Below, in pieces: positions 34,414-43,053 of a stretch of DNA of 64,000 nucleotides. The stretch's first letter is position 1. The number at the start of each line of letters is the position of its first letter. The stretch is from Streptomyces sp. NBC_01481. Its GTDB lineage: Bacteria > Actinomycetota > Actinomycetes > Streptomycetales > Streptomycetaceae. The stretch lies in assembly GCF_026339995.1 (NCBI RefSeq), contig NZ_JAPEPT010000005.1:558001-622000 (forward strand), read 5' to 3'. The notes beneath the pieces were generated by a model. That model worked only from the letters and a program-made list of their open reading frames with translations. It had not been told where the DNA came from and did no database searches. A program made the translations under genes and the position numbers.

Positions 34414-35238
34414 CTACTGCTTCGCGGCCTTGTCGTACAGCTTGCGAGCGTTCGCGTTGAAGCGCACCGCCGTCGACACACTGTCCGTGTCGCCGCCGCT
34501 GGTCACCCCGATGAGGCGGCCCGGATGCTTCGGGTCCCGGTAGCCCGCGAGCCAGGGACCGCCGCTCGTGCCGTCCCAGAAACCGGAGCAGTCCATCCGT
34601 ACGGATCCGGCCAGTTCGGGATCCGGCTCGGTGTCGGTGGTGCAGGCGATCGGGCGGTTGTCCGGATTGTGGTCGGGGTTGGGGTAGCCGACGACCGTGA
34701 CCCGGCGGGCCGGCACCGCCGTCCAGTCGACGGGCGTCCCGCCCACGACGTTCTGGACATTGCGGCCCTTGGCGTCCGGCTCCAGCGTCAGGAAGGCGTA
34801 GTCCACGGTGTCGGAGTCCTCGGCGTCGGCGCGCCAGCGGGCGTCCACCTGGATGGCGCGGACCTTCCACCGTCCGTACGGCGCCTTGCCCGCACCCGGG
34901 CCGCTGAAGCTGGGGGCGAAGGTGACGTTCTCCATATAGCTGCCGTACTCGAAGACACAGTGCGCGGCGGTGGCGATGACATTGCCCTTGGGGCTGTCGA
35001 CGACGCTCGCGGAACAGAAATGCTGGCCGTCCTTGTCGAGCAGTACGCCGGCCGACGACAGGCCCGCGAAAGCAGTCGCCGAGGACTGTGGCGCGGGCGG
35101 TGGCGGCAAGGGGGACTCGTCCCCCGCGTCGGGCGCGGCCGAAACCGGACCGCCGCACGCCGTCGTGGCGGCGAGCAGGGCTATAGCGGGCCACCTCAGC
35201 AGCCTCTTCGGGCGAAGCCCCGGAGCGATCCACTTCAT
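34414..35238 (-). CDS. Trypsin-like (S1) serine protease lipoprotein
   Basis: A 274-residue exported protease. The start (KWIAPGLRPKRLLRW, hydrophobic stretch, TTACGG) gives a probable lipobox with Cys28, so the enzyme is likely anchored on the outer face. After a Pro-rich spacer the S1 core shows His93 (TAAHC), Asp146 (VDYAFL) and Ser225 (GTSGGP), the complete triad. The V8/trypsin-like fold lacks an obvious large propeptide. The ATG at 35236-35238 is chosen over upstream in-frame starts, which would place charged, Gly-rich sequence before the signal peptide. Substrate unknown. Confidence 0.87.
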   Translation of the reverse strand: MKWIAPGLRPKRLLRWPAIALLAATTACGGPVSAAPDAGDESPLPPPPAPQSSATAFAGLSSAGVLLDKDGQHFCSASVVDSPKGNVIATAAHCVFEYGSYMENVTFAPSFSGPGAGKAPYGRWKVRAIQVDARWRADAEDSDTVDYAFLTLEPDAKGRNVQNVVGGTPVDWTAVPARRVTVVGYPNPDHNPDNRPIACTTDTEPDPELAGSVRMDCSGFWDGTSGGPWLAGYRDPKHPGRLIGVTSGGDTDSVSTAVRFNANARKLYDKAAKQ

Positions 35239-35264
35239 CCGGCCATCTTGCCTGTTTGCGGCCG

Positions 35265-36278
35265 TCAGTCCAGCCAGCCCCGCAAGGTCGCCTGCGCCCC
35301 GGCCTGGAAGCGGGTCTCGGCGCCGAGCGTCTCCAGCAGACGGCTGATCCTTCTGCGCGCCGTGTGCACATGGACGCCCATGCGGCGGGCGATCGCCTCG
35401 TCCTTGAGGCCCGAGGCGAGCAGGCCCAGCAGCTCCTTCTGGGCCTTCGCGAGGGCCCCGTCGTCGCATGCCCCGCCCGAACCGCCGAGCGGCGTGGCCC
35501 GGTCCCACACCGTCTCGAACAGCGGCATCAGCGCATTGCGCAGCAACGCGTCGCCGATCACCAGCGCGGATGCCCTCGGGTCGGCCCGGTCGGCCGGCGG
35601 AAGCAGGGTGATCCGCCGGTCCACGGTGATCAGTTCGGTGGGCACCGCCGCCGCGACCCGTGCCCGCAGGCCCTGTTCGACGAGGCCGGTCACCGAGCCC
35701 ATCCGGCCGGGACGGGCGAGCCCGTCCCGGTCCAGGACGGTCCGCACCTCCACCCCGCGGTCCAGTAGCCCCTCGATGTCCAGTGCCGGTGCGCGTGAAC
35801 TGCCGTCCCCGCGTGACCCCTTCCCGTACGGCGAGCGGTCCAGGATGGCGACCTCCCGCTCTGCCGTGGCGAGCAGATACTCCGCCCGTTCGCCGATCGC
35901 CCGCGGACCCGTCACCACCTCGATGCCACGCTCGGGTGCGCCGGTCGCCCCCGACATCAGGCGGCCCGCCAGCCGGTCCGCGGTCATCCGTAATCGTTCC
36001 AGCTCGGCCGACCGTAAGTGCAGTTCGGCCTGGCGGCGATGGATGAGCGTACGGATCGCGGCGTCCGGCGCCGCCGGATGCGGCAGCGCGTCGCCGTCCG
36101 CCGGCAGCGCGAGGCCGTGCTCGACCAGATGGCCGAGCGCCCGGTCGAGGCGGTCGCGTGGCAGGCCCAGCAGGCGTGCCAACTCCTCGGCCCCGGTGGC
36201 CCGTTCCTTGAGCAGTGCCTCGTAGATGCGTTCCTCGGCCTCCCCCAGGCCGAGGGTGTGCAGTTCCCCCTCGCTCAT
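35265..36278 (-). CDS. TrmB-like / LuxR-type HTH regulator
   Basis: A 337-residue regulator with HTH segments at both ends. The N-terminus (residues 8-60; AEERIYEALLKERATGAEELARLLG) resembles TrmB-type winged helices; residues 110-250 form a ligand-binding-like domain (ATAEREVAILDR, phospholipase-D-like strand pattern); the C-terminus (280-337; LLGLLASGLKDEAIARRMG) is a LuxR/GerE HTH. This architecture is frequent in Streptomyces regulators with unknown ligands. Start at the ATG 36276-36278 (MSEGELHTLG), though the ribosome-binding site is distant. Divergent from the secreted metalloprotease gene, which it may control. Confidence 0.8.
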   Translation of the reverse strand: MSEGELHTLGLGEAEERIYEALLKERATGAEELARLLGLPRDRLDRALGHLVEHGLALPADGDALPHPAAPDAAIRTLIHRRQAELHLRSAELERLRMTADRLAGRLMSGATGAPERGIEVVTGPRAIGERAEYLLATAEREVAILDRSPYGKGSRGDGSSRAPALDIEGLLDRGVEVRTVLDRDGLARPGRMGSVTGLVEQGLRARVAAAVPTELITVDRRITLLPPADRADPRASALVIGDALLRNALMPLFETVWDRATPLGGSGGACDDGALAKAQKELLGLLASGLKDEAIARRMGVHVHTARRRISRLLETLGAETRFQAGAQATLRGWLD

Positions 36279-36428
36279 GCGTCGGATTCTCACTCCCTCT
36301 TCACGGGCCACACAAGTGTGCGTGTCCACTTGTCAACATGCTGGCCACATTGATCGGTTGGCGTCCCGCAGGTTGCATGGCCATGACCACCTTTACGGCT
36401 TGACCAGCACGTGGGAGGGGTACGTACT

Positions 36429-39269
36429 GTGCGCAAGGCCAGGACAAGCACACAGAGATCGGGTATTTCCAGGGGGACCGGTCTCGCGGCACTGCTCGGC
36501 GCGGCCGGGCTGCTGCTGACGGCGGTACCGGCCCAGGCGGCCGCCCCGCCGGCCACCGCACCGCCCGCCGATGTCCTTCCGGGGGCGGAGACGGCCACCC
36601 CGTCGCTCGTCGACGGAATCAGGGAGACGGCGGACGCCAAGGCAAGCCCGGCGGACGCGGCCCGCGGCCATCTCGCCGCCAAGGAGAGCCGCTACAAGAT
36701 CGCCGACGCGCGGCGCGACCTCGCGCCGATGGGGACCGTCAAAAATGGCGCGGAAGAGACCGTGCGGCTTCAGCAGAAGCACCACGGCATACCGGTGTTC
36801 GGCGGCCAGTACGTCGTACGGATGGAGTCCAAGGGCGGCAAGCGCGTCGTCACCGGCACCTCCGGCAAGTACTTCACCGGTCTGAAGACCGGCACCAAGG
36901 CGAGCGTCACCAAGGACACCGCGGTACGCCGCGCGGTCGCCGCGACCGCCGCACGCCTCGGCGGCAAGACGCTCAGCAAGGCCGACGCGATACGCGGCAA
37001 GGGCGCCAAGTCCGCGAAGGCGGCGGCCCTCACCGGCAGCGCGGGCGGCCTCGTGGTGATCCCGCGCGGCGAGGGCATCCTCGCCCACCACGTGACCGTA
37101 CGCGGCACGAACCCCACCACCGGCGAACCGGTGCTCCAGCAGGTCTACATCGACGCCCGCGCCGGCTACCCGGTGCTGCAGTTCAGCGGCATCAAGACGC
37201 TGACCGCAAAGGGGACCGCCGCGTCCGGCGCCACCGCGAAGGCGGCCCCGGCGGGCGTCCGCGCGGCCGAGGCCGACCCGGCCGCCGCCATCAAGGGCAG
37301 CGGCGTCAAGCTCGACAAGGCCAAGGTCGACCTCGACCTCCAGCTCGACACCGCCGCGAACAAGTACCTGATGATCGACTCCACGCGGATGGCGGGCTCC
37401 ACCAAGAACACCCTCACCACCTGGGACGCCCGCGACCGCGATGTCAGCGAGGTGGCGGGAACCTGGCCCGGCGGGCTGAAGGAATTCAGCCACGCGGAGA
37501 GGGAATTCGGCAAGGACGCCACTGAGTCCGGCGCGGTCGACGCGCACTGGGCGGCCGGGAAGGTCTACGACTACTACAAGCAGAACCACGGCCGCGACAG
37601 CCTCGACGGCCGGGGCATGACGATCAACTCCCTGGTCGGCGTGACCGAGTTCGGCACGCCGTACGTCAATGCCTTCTGGGACGGCCAGAAGATGGTCTAC
37701 GGCAGCGGCGACGAGGACTACAAGCCGCTCTCCGCCGACCTCGACGTGGTGGGCCACGAGATGACGCACGGCGTCGTCGAGAACACCGCCAACCTCGTCT
37801 ACGCCGGACAGTCCGGCGCGATGAACGAGGCGCTCGCCGACTACTTCGGCAACGCGATCGACACCGCAGCGTCCGGAGTCTCCATGGACGACCCGGACGC
37901 CGGACTCGTCGGCGAGGACCTGTGCCGTACGACGAAGCCGCGGGCCTGTGCCTTCCGCGACCTCAACGACGGCGCGACCACCTCGAAGAACTTCCTCGGC
38001 GTCACCTACGGCACCGACAGCGGCGGGGTGCACCTCAACTCCACCGTCTTCTCCGGCGCGCTGTGGGACCTGCGTCAGGACGTGGGCGGACAGCTCGCCG
38101 ACAGCATCGTGTACAAGGCGCTGTCCGAGTACATGACGCCGCTCGACGGCTTCACCGACGGCCGCAACGCGGTGCTCGCCGCCGCCAAGGACCTCGGCGT
38201 CACCGCGAAGCAGCTCACCGCCGTGAAGCGCTCGTTCAACGCCCACGGCATCGTCCCGGGCTGGGAGGATGCGCTCGGCGTCGACTCCGACCAGCTGCTC
38301 GGCAAGGTCAACACCGCGGGCACCGGAGCCCAGGCGGGCGGCGGCTGGTGGACCGCCTCGCAGTCCAACGACGACGGCTCGGAGCCGTACTCCGTGTACG
38401 CGGGCCGTACGGACGGCAAGGGCGCCCCGAAGCTGATCAGCCCCAACGACGGCCGCTACCACGTCTATCCGGCGACCGACGGCAAGACGGTCGTCTGGGC
38501 GGCGTACGGGACGACCAGCCTCGACATCCTCTCCCGCCCCCTGACGGGCGGACCGATCAAGAAGCTGTACACCTCGTCCACCGACATCGGTGGCCTGCGC
38601 GTCGAGAACGGCGTCGTCGTCTTCGAGAGCTTCGGCATCTTCGGCGACCGGCACGTCGGCTTTCTGCGCCCCGGCGACCGTGAGCCCGCCTTCGTCGACG
38701 GCGGCGGCTTCGAGATCCTGACCGCCCTCCCGGCGATCAAGAACGGCAGGCTCGCCTACGCCAAGCTGTATCCGACCCCCGAGGACTACAAGCTGGGCGT
38801 CGAGGTCTTCGACCTCAAGACCGGCAAGGCCGCCCTCGCGGAGCAGCTCGGCGAACCGCAGATCCTCGGCCAGACCGGCATCAATGCGACGCACGCCTTC
38901 TGGCTGGTGGACGAGAACCTGAACGACCAGGGCCAGATGGGGATCCGCCGCTCGGGCCTGGACGGCAAGGACACGGTGGACATCAGCTCCGAGTACAAGC
39001 CGTCCGCGCTGATGCCGTTCGACCTCACAGCCTCGGACGACGCGGTCACCGTGAACAGCGCACTGCCCGACACGGCGCTGCGCAACGAGTCACTGCCGAA
39101 ACTCTGGCAGCTGGCCACCGACGGATCGCGCCAGGAGCGGGTCTCCTGCAACCGCGGCGAACAGATCTCCCCGGCCGCGGTCACCGGCCGCCAGGTGATC
39201 TGGATCGACGGCACGACGGGCTGGACCGACCTGGTCACCCGCGAACGCCCCGCGGGTCTGTGCGGCTGA
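36429..39269 (+). CDS. Secreted M4 (thermolysin-type) metalloprotease
   Basis: A 946-residue zinc protease. A signal peptide (about 1-37, VPAQA-A) precedes an FTP/PepSY propeptide (about 45-250) and the M4 catalytic domain, with HEMTH at 443-447, the third zinc ligand in NEALADYFG, and the distal His in GGVHLNST. Residues about 640-946 form a beta-propeller-like extension (repeated TDGK and VVWAAY strands) not found in plain thermolysins, which may bind a polymer or cell surface. The GTG at 36429 is preceded by GGAGGGG; the upstream in-frame GTG is within that site. Divergent from the LuxR-type regulator. Confidence 0.93.
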   Translation: MRKARTSTQRSGISRGTGLAALLGAAGLLLTAVPAQAAAPPATAPPADVLPGAETATPSLVDGIRETADAKASPADAARGHLAAKESRYKIADARRDLAPMGTVKNGAEETVRLQQKHHGIPVFGGQYVVRMESKGGKRVVTGTSGKYFTGLKTGTKASVTKDTAVRRAVAATAARLGGKTLSKADAIRGKGAKSAKAAALTGSAGGLVVIPRGEGILAHHVTVRGTNPTTGEPVLQQVYIDARAGYPVLQFSGIKTLTAKGTAASGATAKAAPAGVRAAEADPAAAIKGSGVKLDKAKVDLDLQLDTAANKYLMIDSTRMAGSTKNTLTTWDARDRDVSEVAGTWPGGLKEFSHAEREFGKDATESGAVDAHWAAGKVYDYYKQNHGRDSLDGRGMTINSLVGVTEFGTPYVNAFWDGQKMVYGSGDEDYKPLSADLDVVGHEMTHGVVENTANLVYAGQSGAMNEALADYFGNAIDTAASGVSMDDPDAGLVGEDLCRTTKPRACAFRDLNDGATTSKNFLGVTYGTDSGGVHLNSTVFSGALWDLRQDVGGQLADSIVYKALSEYMTPLDGFTDGRNAVLAAAKDLGVTAKQLTAVKRSFNAHGIVPGWEDALGVDSDQLLGKVNTAGTGAQAGGGWWTASQSNDDGSEPYSVYAGRTDGKGAPKLISPNDGRYHVYPATDGKTVVWAAYGTTSLDILSRPLTGGPIKKLYTSSTDIGGLRVENGVVVFESFGIFGDRHVGFLRPGDREPAFVDGGGFEILTALPAIKNGRLAYAKLYPTPEDYKLGVEVFDLKTGKAALAEQLGEPQILGQTGINATHAFWLVDENLNDQGQMGIRRSGLDGKDTVDISSEYKPSALMPFDLTASDDAVTVNSALPDTALRNESLPKLWQLATDGSRQERVSCNRGEQISPAAVTGRQVIWIDGTTGWTDLVTRERPAGLCG

Positions 39270-39297
39270 GGCTCAGGCCCCGGCCCCGATGAGCGAC

Positions 39298-39327
39298 GGA
39301 CCCCCGGCGCCCGTGCGCCGGGGGTCC
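39298..39327. terminator. Hairpin terminator
   Basis: A perfect 13-bp stem (39298-39310 with 39315-39327) with a CCGT loop between the metalloprotease and the pentapeptide-repeat gene. Confidence 0.85.
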
Positions 39328-39343
39328 TTCGCGGTCGTTCACA

Positions 39344-40153
39344 ATGGACCGCATGGAAAACCCCCTGCAGGCCGACTGCGGGAGCTGCTTCGGGCTGTGC
39401 TGTGCCGCGCTGCCGTTCGCCAGGTCGGCGGACTTCGCGATCAACAAGGACGCCGGAAAGCCCTGCCCAAATCTGCGCACGGACTTCCGCTGCGGCATCC
39501 ACACCCGGCTGCGGCAGAGCGGCTTTCCCGGCTGCACGGTCTACGACTGCTTCGGCGCCGGGCAGCAGGTCTCCCAGGTCACCTTCGGCGGCACGGACTG
39601 GCGGCAGGCGCCGGACACCGCGCGGCAGATGTTCGCGGTGTTCCCCGTTGTACGGCAGCTGCACGAACTGCTCTGGTACCTGACCGAGGCGCTGAAGCTG
39701 CGGCCGGCCCGCGCGCTGCACGGCGAGATCCGCCGGCTGCTGGAGGAGACCGAGCGCCTGACCGGTCTTGCCCCCGAGGCGCTGGAAAAGCTCGATGTGG
39801 CGGCGCACCGGCAGGACGTGAACGTGCTGCTGCTCCGTACGAGCGAACTGGTGCGGGCCGAAGCCGGACGCAGGAAGAAGGACCGCCGAGGGGCCGACCT
39901 GATCGGGGCGAAGCTCCGTGGCGCCGACCTCAGGGGCGCGAATCTGCGGGGCGCGTATCTCATCGCGGCCGACCTCACGGGTGCCGATCTGCGTCTCGCG
40001 GACCTCATCGGGGCGGATCTGCGGGACGCGGACCTGGCGGGCGCGGATCTGACGGGGAGCTTCTTTGTCACCCAGCCGCAGCTCAACGCGGCGAAGGGCG
40101 ACGCGGCGACCAGGCTGCCGCCCGGGCTGACCCGCCCTGCGCACTGGTCGTGA
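39344..40153 (+). CDS. Pentapeptide-repeat protein with Cys-rich N-terminus
   Basis: A 269-residue cytoplasmic protein. The first 70 residues contain at least eight cysteines (Cys12, 15, 19, 20, 41, 50, 64, 69), a spacing that suggests a zinc or Fe-S cluster domain. A helical middle (about 85-175) leads to seven or more A(D/N)LxG pentapeptides (about 182-240) that form a right-handed quadrilateral helix. Such proteins often mimic DNA or act as scaffolds; no function is assigned. ATG at 39344 or 39353. A terminator lies just upstream; the next gene is convergent. Confidence 0.8.
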   Translation: MDRMENPLQADCGSCFGLCCAALPFARSADFAINKDAGKPCPNLRTDFRCGIHTRLRQSGFPGCTVYDCFGAGQQVSQVTFGGTDWRQAPDTARQMFAVFPVVRQLHELLWYLTEALKLRPARALHGEIRRLLEETERLTGLAPEALEKLDVAAHRQDVNVLLLRTSELVRAEAGRRKKDRRGADLIGAKLRGADLRGANLRGAYLIAADLTGADLRLADLIGADLRDADLAGADLTGSFFVTQPQLNAAKGDAATRLPPGLTRPAHWS

Positions 40154-40197
40154 CCCACGGGTCGCGCAAGTGCGCGGGACGGGCTGTCACGCTCTGC

Positions 40198-41022
40198 TCA
40201 GCCGTTCGCGAGAGCCACCACGCGGTCCAGCGCTCCGTTGAACTTGTCGTGGTCGCCGACGATTGGTCCTGACGAGGTGTACTGCCACATCGTCTGGTAG
40301 ACCCAGCCGGCCGGGAGCGTGCCGGGCGTGGTGTTGTAGCGCGCGATCCACAGCGGGTTGCTCGCGCCGAAGCCGCTGTAGTTGCCGGTGCACTGGGTCC
40401 ACCAGCTGGTCGCGGTGTAGATCACCGCGTCGCGCCCGGTGCGGGCCTTGTACCGGCTCAGGAAGTCGCGGATCCAGGTGACCATCCCGGACTGCGTCTT
40501 GCCGAAGCAGGCGGCGCCGTACGGGTTCCATTCGATGTCGAGCGCGCCCGGCAGGGTCCTGCCGTCGCGGGACCAGCCGCCGCCGTTGTTCACGAAGTAG
40601 TCGGCCTGCGCGGCGCCGGTGGCGGTGTCGGGGGTGGCGAAGTGGTACGCGCCGCGGATCATCCCGACGTTGTACGAGCCGGTGTACTGCTGTCCGAAGT
40701 ACGGGTTCTTGTAGTACGTGCCCTCGGTGGCCTTGACGTAGGCCCACTTCACACCGCTGTTCCACAGGCGGGGCCAGTCGACGTTGCCCTGGTGACTGGA
40801 GACGTCGACGCCTTCCGTCTGCACCACCCGGGTGTCACGGGGGAGTCCTCCCTGGCCGTCGTGGGCGATGACGCCCATGCCCAGGTGGGCGGAGCCGCGC
40901 GGGGGTAGGTCGGCGGCATTGGCCGCGCCGGGGAGTGTGAGGAGCAGGGACAGTACTGCGAGGAGGGTGCCGGCTGCCGCGAGATGCGACCGGCCGGTCG
41001 TTCGGGATCTGTGCACGGGCAT
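40198..41022 (-). CDS. Secreted GH25 muramidase (lysozyme)
   Basis: A 274-residue exported cell-wall hydrolase. A signal peptide (1-37; SHLAAAGTLL ... ANA-A) precedes the GH25 domain with Asp73 (VDVSSHQG) and the catalytic DxE pair Asp162/Glu164 (ALDIEWNP). It resembles Streptomyces cellosyl-type N,O-diacetylmuramidases that cut the MurNAc-GlcNAc bond of peptidoglycan. The ATG at 41020-41022 has a GGAGG ribosome-binding site; upstream in-frame starts are in non-coding sequence. Ends 44 bp from the convergent pentapeptide gene. Confidence 0.92.
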   Translation of the reverse strand: MPVHRSRTTGRSHLAAAGTLLAVLSLLLTLPGAANAADLPPRGSAHLGMGVIAHDGQGGLPRDTRVVQTEGVDVSSHQGNVDWPRLWNSGVKWAYVKATEGTYYKNPYFGQQYTGSYNVGMIRGAYHFATPDTATGAAQADYFVNNGGGWSRDGRTLPGALDIEWNPYGAACFGKTQSGMVTWIRDFLSRYKARTGRDAVIYTATSWWTQCTGNYSGFGASNPLWIARYNTTPGTLPAGWVYQTMWQYTSSGPIVGDHDKFNGALDRVVALANG

Positions 41023-41265
41023 AGCGTGCCTCCGAAGACCTCGGTGGGGGATCTGGCGATCTGTCGACATGCCGTGGCGGAAATCCATGGCGGGGACCAT
41101 GTGGTGTGGACATGTCAGCAATGAAGCTAGGCACGTAGAACCCCTAGTGGAAGGGGGGCAGGGGGACGCCGTTGGTCTACGCCTGCGAAATACTGGCCGA
41201 GCTGCGGCGATGGGAAGCGCCGGAAGAAACTTTCAGAATCCGGAAAGCGCGCGAGGGGTGCTGAC

Positions 41266-41748
41266 GTGCACGAAAGCGGTACGGGGAGTGAAACGGACGC
41301 GAAGGGCGGGAATGGCGTGGACCGCGAATTCCTTGCTCTGGAAAGGGAGTTGGCGGTCTTTCTGCGCCGGGCCCGGGCGTCCTCGGGCGAGATGGCCCGC
41401 GAGGTCCACCCCGAGCTGGAGCCCGCCGCGTATGGACTGCTGGTACGGCTGGAGGAGGCCGGGCAGGAGAGGGCGACCGAACTCGCGGCGTACTTCGGCG
41501 TCGGCAAGGCGACGATGAGCCGTCAGCTGCGGGCGCTGGACGAGCTCGGCCTGGTGACCCGCGAACCGGATCCGGCGGACGGTCGGGCCTCACTCGTCCG
41601 GCTCACCGAAGAAGGTCTGTTCCGATTCCGCCGGGTGAGGGACGCGAGGCGGGACCGGTACATGAGCAAGCTGGCGGGGTGGGACCGGGGGGAGGTCGCG
41701 GAGCTGGCGCGGCTGCTGCATCAGCTGAATGCGCGCGCGGGGAGCTGA
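41266..41748 (+). CDS. MarR-family transcriptional regulator
   Basis: A 160-residue winged-helix regulator. The DNA-binding core (about 50-115) contains the MarR pattern ATELAAYFGVGKATMSRQLRALDELGLV with the Asp/Arg wing (DPADGRAS), flanked by dimerisation helices. The GTG at 41266 follows GAGGGG; a GTG at 41317 would shorten it. MarR proteins usually respond to phenolic or oxidant ligands and control a neighbouring gene; the closest gene, the GH25 muramidase, is divergent and 243 bp away. No palindrome strong enough to call an operator was seen. Confidence 0.87.
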   Translation: MHESGTGSETDAKGGNGVDREFLALERELAVFLRRARASSGEMAREVHPELEPAAYGLLVRLEEAGQERATELAAYFGVGKATMSRQLRALDELGLVTREPDPADGRASLVRLTEEGLFRFRRVRDARRDRYMSKLAGWDRGEVAELARLLHQLNARAGS

Positions 41749-41820
41749 GCGGTCCGCCTGCGGCGGGCCCACGCGGCGGAGCCGCACATCGATACAGCCC
41801 CGACCCGTCCCGTGCCGCAC

Positions 41821-41862
41821 TGGGGCTCCGCCCCAGACCCCGAATGCGACCTTCGGTCGCAT
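41821..41862. terminator. Tandem hairpins between convergent genes
   Basis: TGGGGC-TCC-GCCCCA (41821-41835) followed by an 8-bp perfect hairpin with a TTC loop (41844-41851 with 41855-41862). They resemble part of the GC-rich repeat seen at 59945-60199. Confidence 0.7.
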
Positions 41863-41899
41863 GTCCTCAAACGCCGGACGGGCTGAAATCCCGCACACG

Positions 41900-42688
41900 T
41901 CAGAGCTCCGCGAAGACCGCCGTCGCGTCGTCGCGGAGCTTCCAGCGGATCACCTCACCCCGCTCCTGTGCCGACGTCTCCATCGACCTGACCCGGTCGA
42001 TCAGGCCCTGCGGGCCCTCCTTGCGGAGCAGGGCCATGCAGCCGGCCCAGTCGCCCTCGCCGAACATGTCGACCCACCGTGAGGCCCCATCGGTGAGCGC
42101 CGCCACGGCGCGGACCTCGGACCGGGGCGTCGCGCCCGTCACCGCGCGCGCCGACACCGCCGGGTCCGCCGCCGCCGTGAAGAAGCCGCCCTCCGCGTTG
42201 CGCAGTGCGTCCGCCGTGGCGTGTGCGCGCAGCAGTTCGCGGGGCAGGCGGTCGATGCGGTCGTCCAGCACCGGGCGGACCTCCCCGTTCGGCGACTCCA
42301 GCAGCAGCGTCGAGTCGGAGAGGACCAGATGCTCCACGGCGTCCGCCGGGCCGCCCCAGCGCACCAGGACCACCGTCGCCTGAGGCGTACGCACGTGAGA
42401 AAGGTCACAGGTGTCGCTGTGGGAGTCGGCGGTGCGCCGGATTGCCTCGGAGAGGATTTCGGCCAGGGTCATATCCCGCCGTGAACCGGACAGTTCGATC
42501 AGCGCGCCGCCGAGCCTGGCGGTGAACCACGGCACACCGTGCACACATCCGTCGTCGCCCGCCGGAGGCGTCACACCGTCCAGCACCACGATCGTTCCGC
42601 CCTGGCCCGAGGCAGGCAGGGCCACTGACGCCCAGTCCTCGTTGAGCCGCTCGGGGGTGCCGGGTGCGCTAGCCAGTTCGATACGCAT
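41900..42688 (-). CDS. PP2C-family protein phosphatase
   Basis: A 262-residue metal-dependent Ser/Thr phosphatase-like protein. PP2C landmarks are in order: RLNEDW (Asp18), VVLDGV (Asp37), a central region, TDGASRW and RDDATAVF near the C-terminus, so metal ligands appear complete. Streptomyces phosphatases of this type oppose Ser/Thr kinases or act on anti-sigma-factor antagonists. The ATG at 42686-42688 gives the family-like N-terminus; a second ATG at 42703 stands closer to GAAGGAG. No kinase is adjacent, and the gene is divergent from the conservon. Confidence 0.85.
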   Translation of the reverse strand: MRIELASAPGTPERLNEDWASVALPASGQGGTIVVLDGVTPPAGDDGCVHGVPWFTARLGGALIELSGSRRDMTLAEILSEAIRRTADSHSDTCDLSHVRTPQATVVLVRWGGPADAVEHLVLSDSTLLLESPNGEVRPVLDDRIDRLPRELLRAHATADALRNAEGGFFTAAADPAVSARAVTGATPRSEVRAVAALTDGASRWVDMFGEGDWAGCMALLRKEGPQGLIDRVRSMETSAQERGEVIRWKLRDDATAVFAEL

Positions 42689-43053
42689 GACCCCAGTCTG
42701 CATGACTCCTTCACGATGCCCGCACGACACCGCAAATGGCTCGTATCAGCAGGTCAGAAGGGTCCCGGACACGCGGCGGCGCGGCCTGGGGAAGCTGCGG
42801 GCGCGCATCCTGCCAAAGCCCGGCCGGAAGATCCAGCCCGGCCCCGCGCGCCGCCGTATCCGTGGCCGGGGCGAGTTGTTCGTCAACTCCTCGGTGATGT
42901 TCACTCCTTCGGGTGGCGGAGCGGCCGATGCGCGCCTCCCTCCCAAAGGCGCTGGAATGGTCGTAGGCCGTACCAGGGGTGGGGGCTCTCACGTGTGACC
43001 GGTCGTCATCTCTGCTTCATGGGTGGACGAGTCAAGCAAGATTGCGAGCACCG
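42689..43053. other. 365-bp region upstream of the conservon, no supported gene
   Basis: It holds the two divergent promoters. A small perfect hairpin GAGTTG/CAACTC is at 42873-42889. One frame from about 42780 to 42905 has high third-position GC and would encode a basic peptide, but it has no start codon in a sensible place; I do not call a gene. Confidence 0.5.

Noticed and set aside
42780..42905. High third-position GC segment before the conservon that could encode a basic peptide
   Set aside because: No usable start codon or ribosome-binding site and the bias fades before the stop; could be a remnant.
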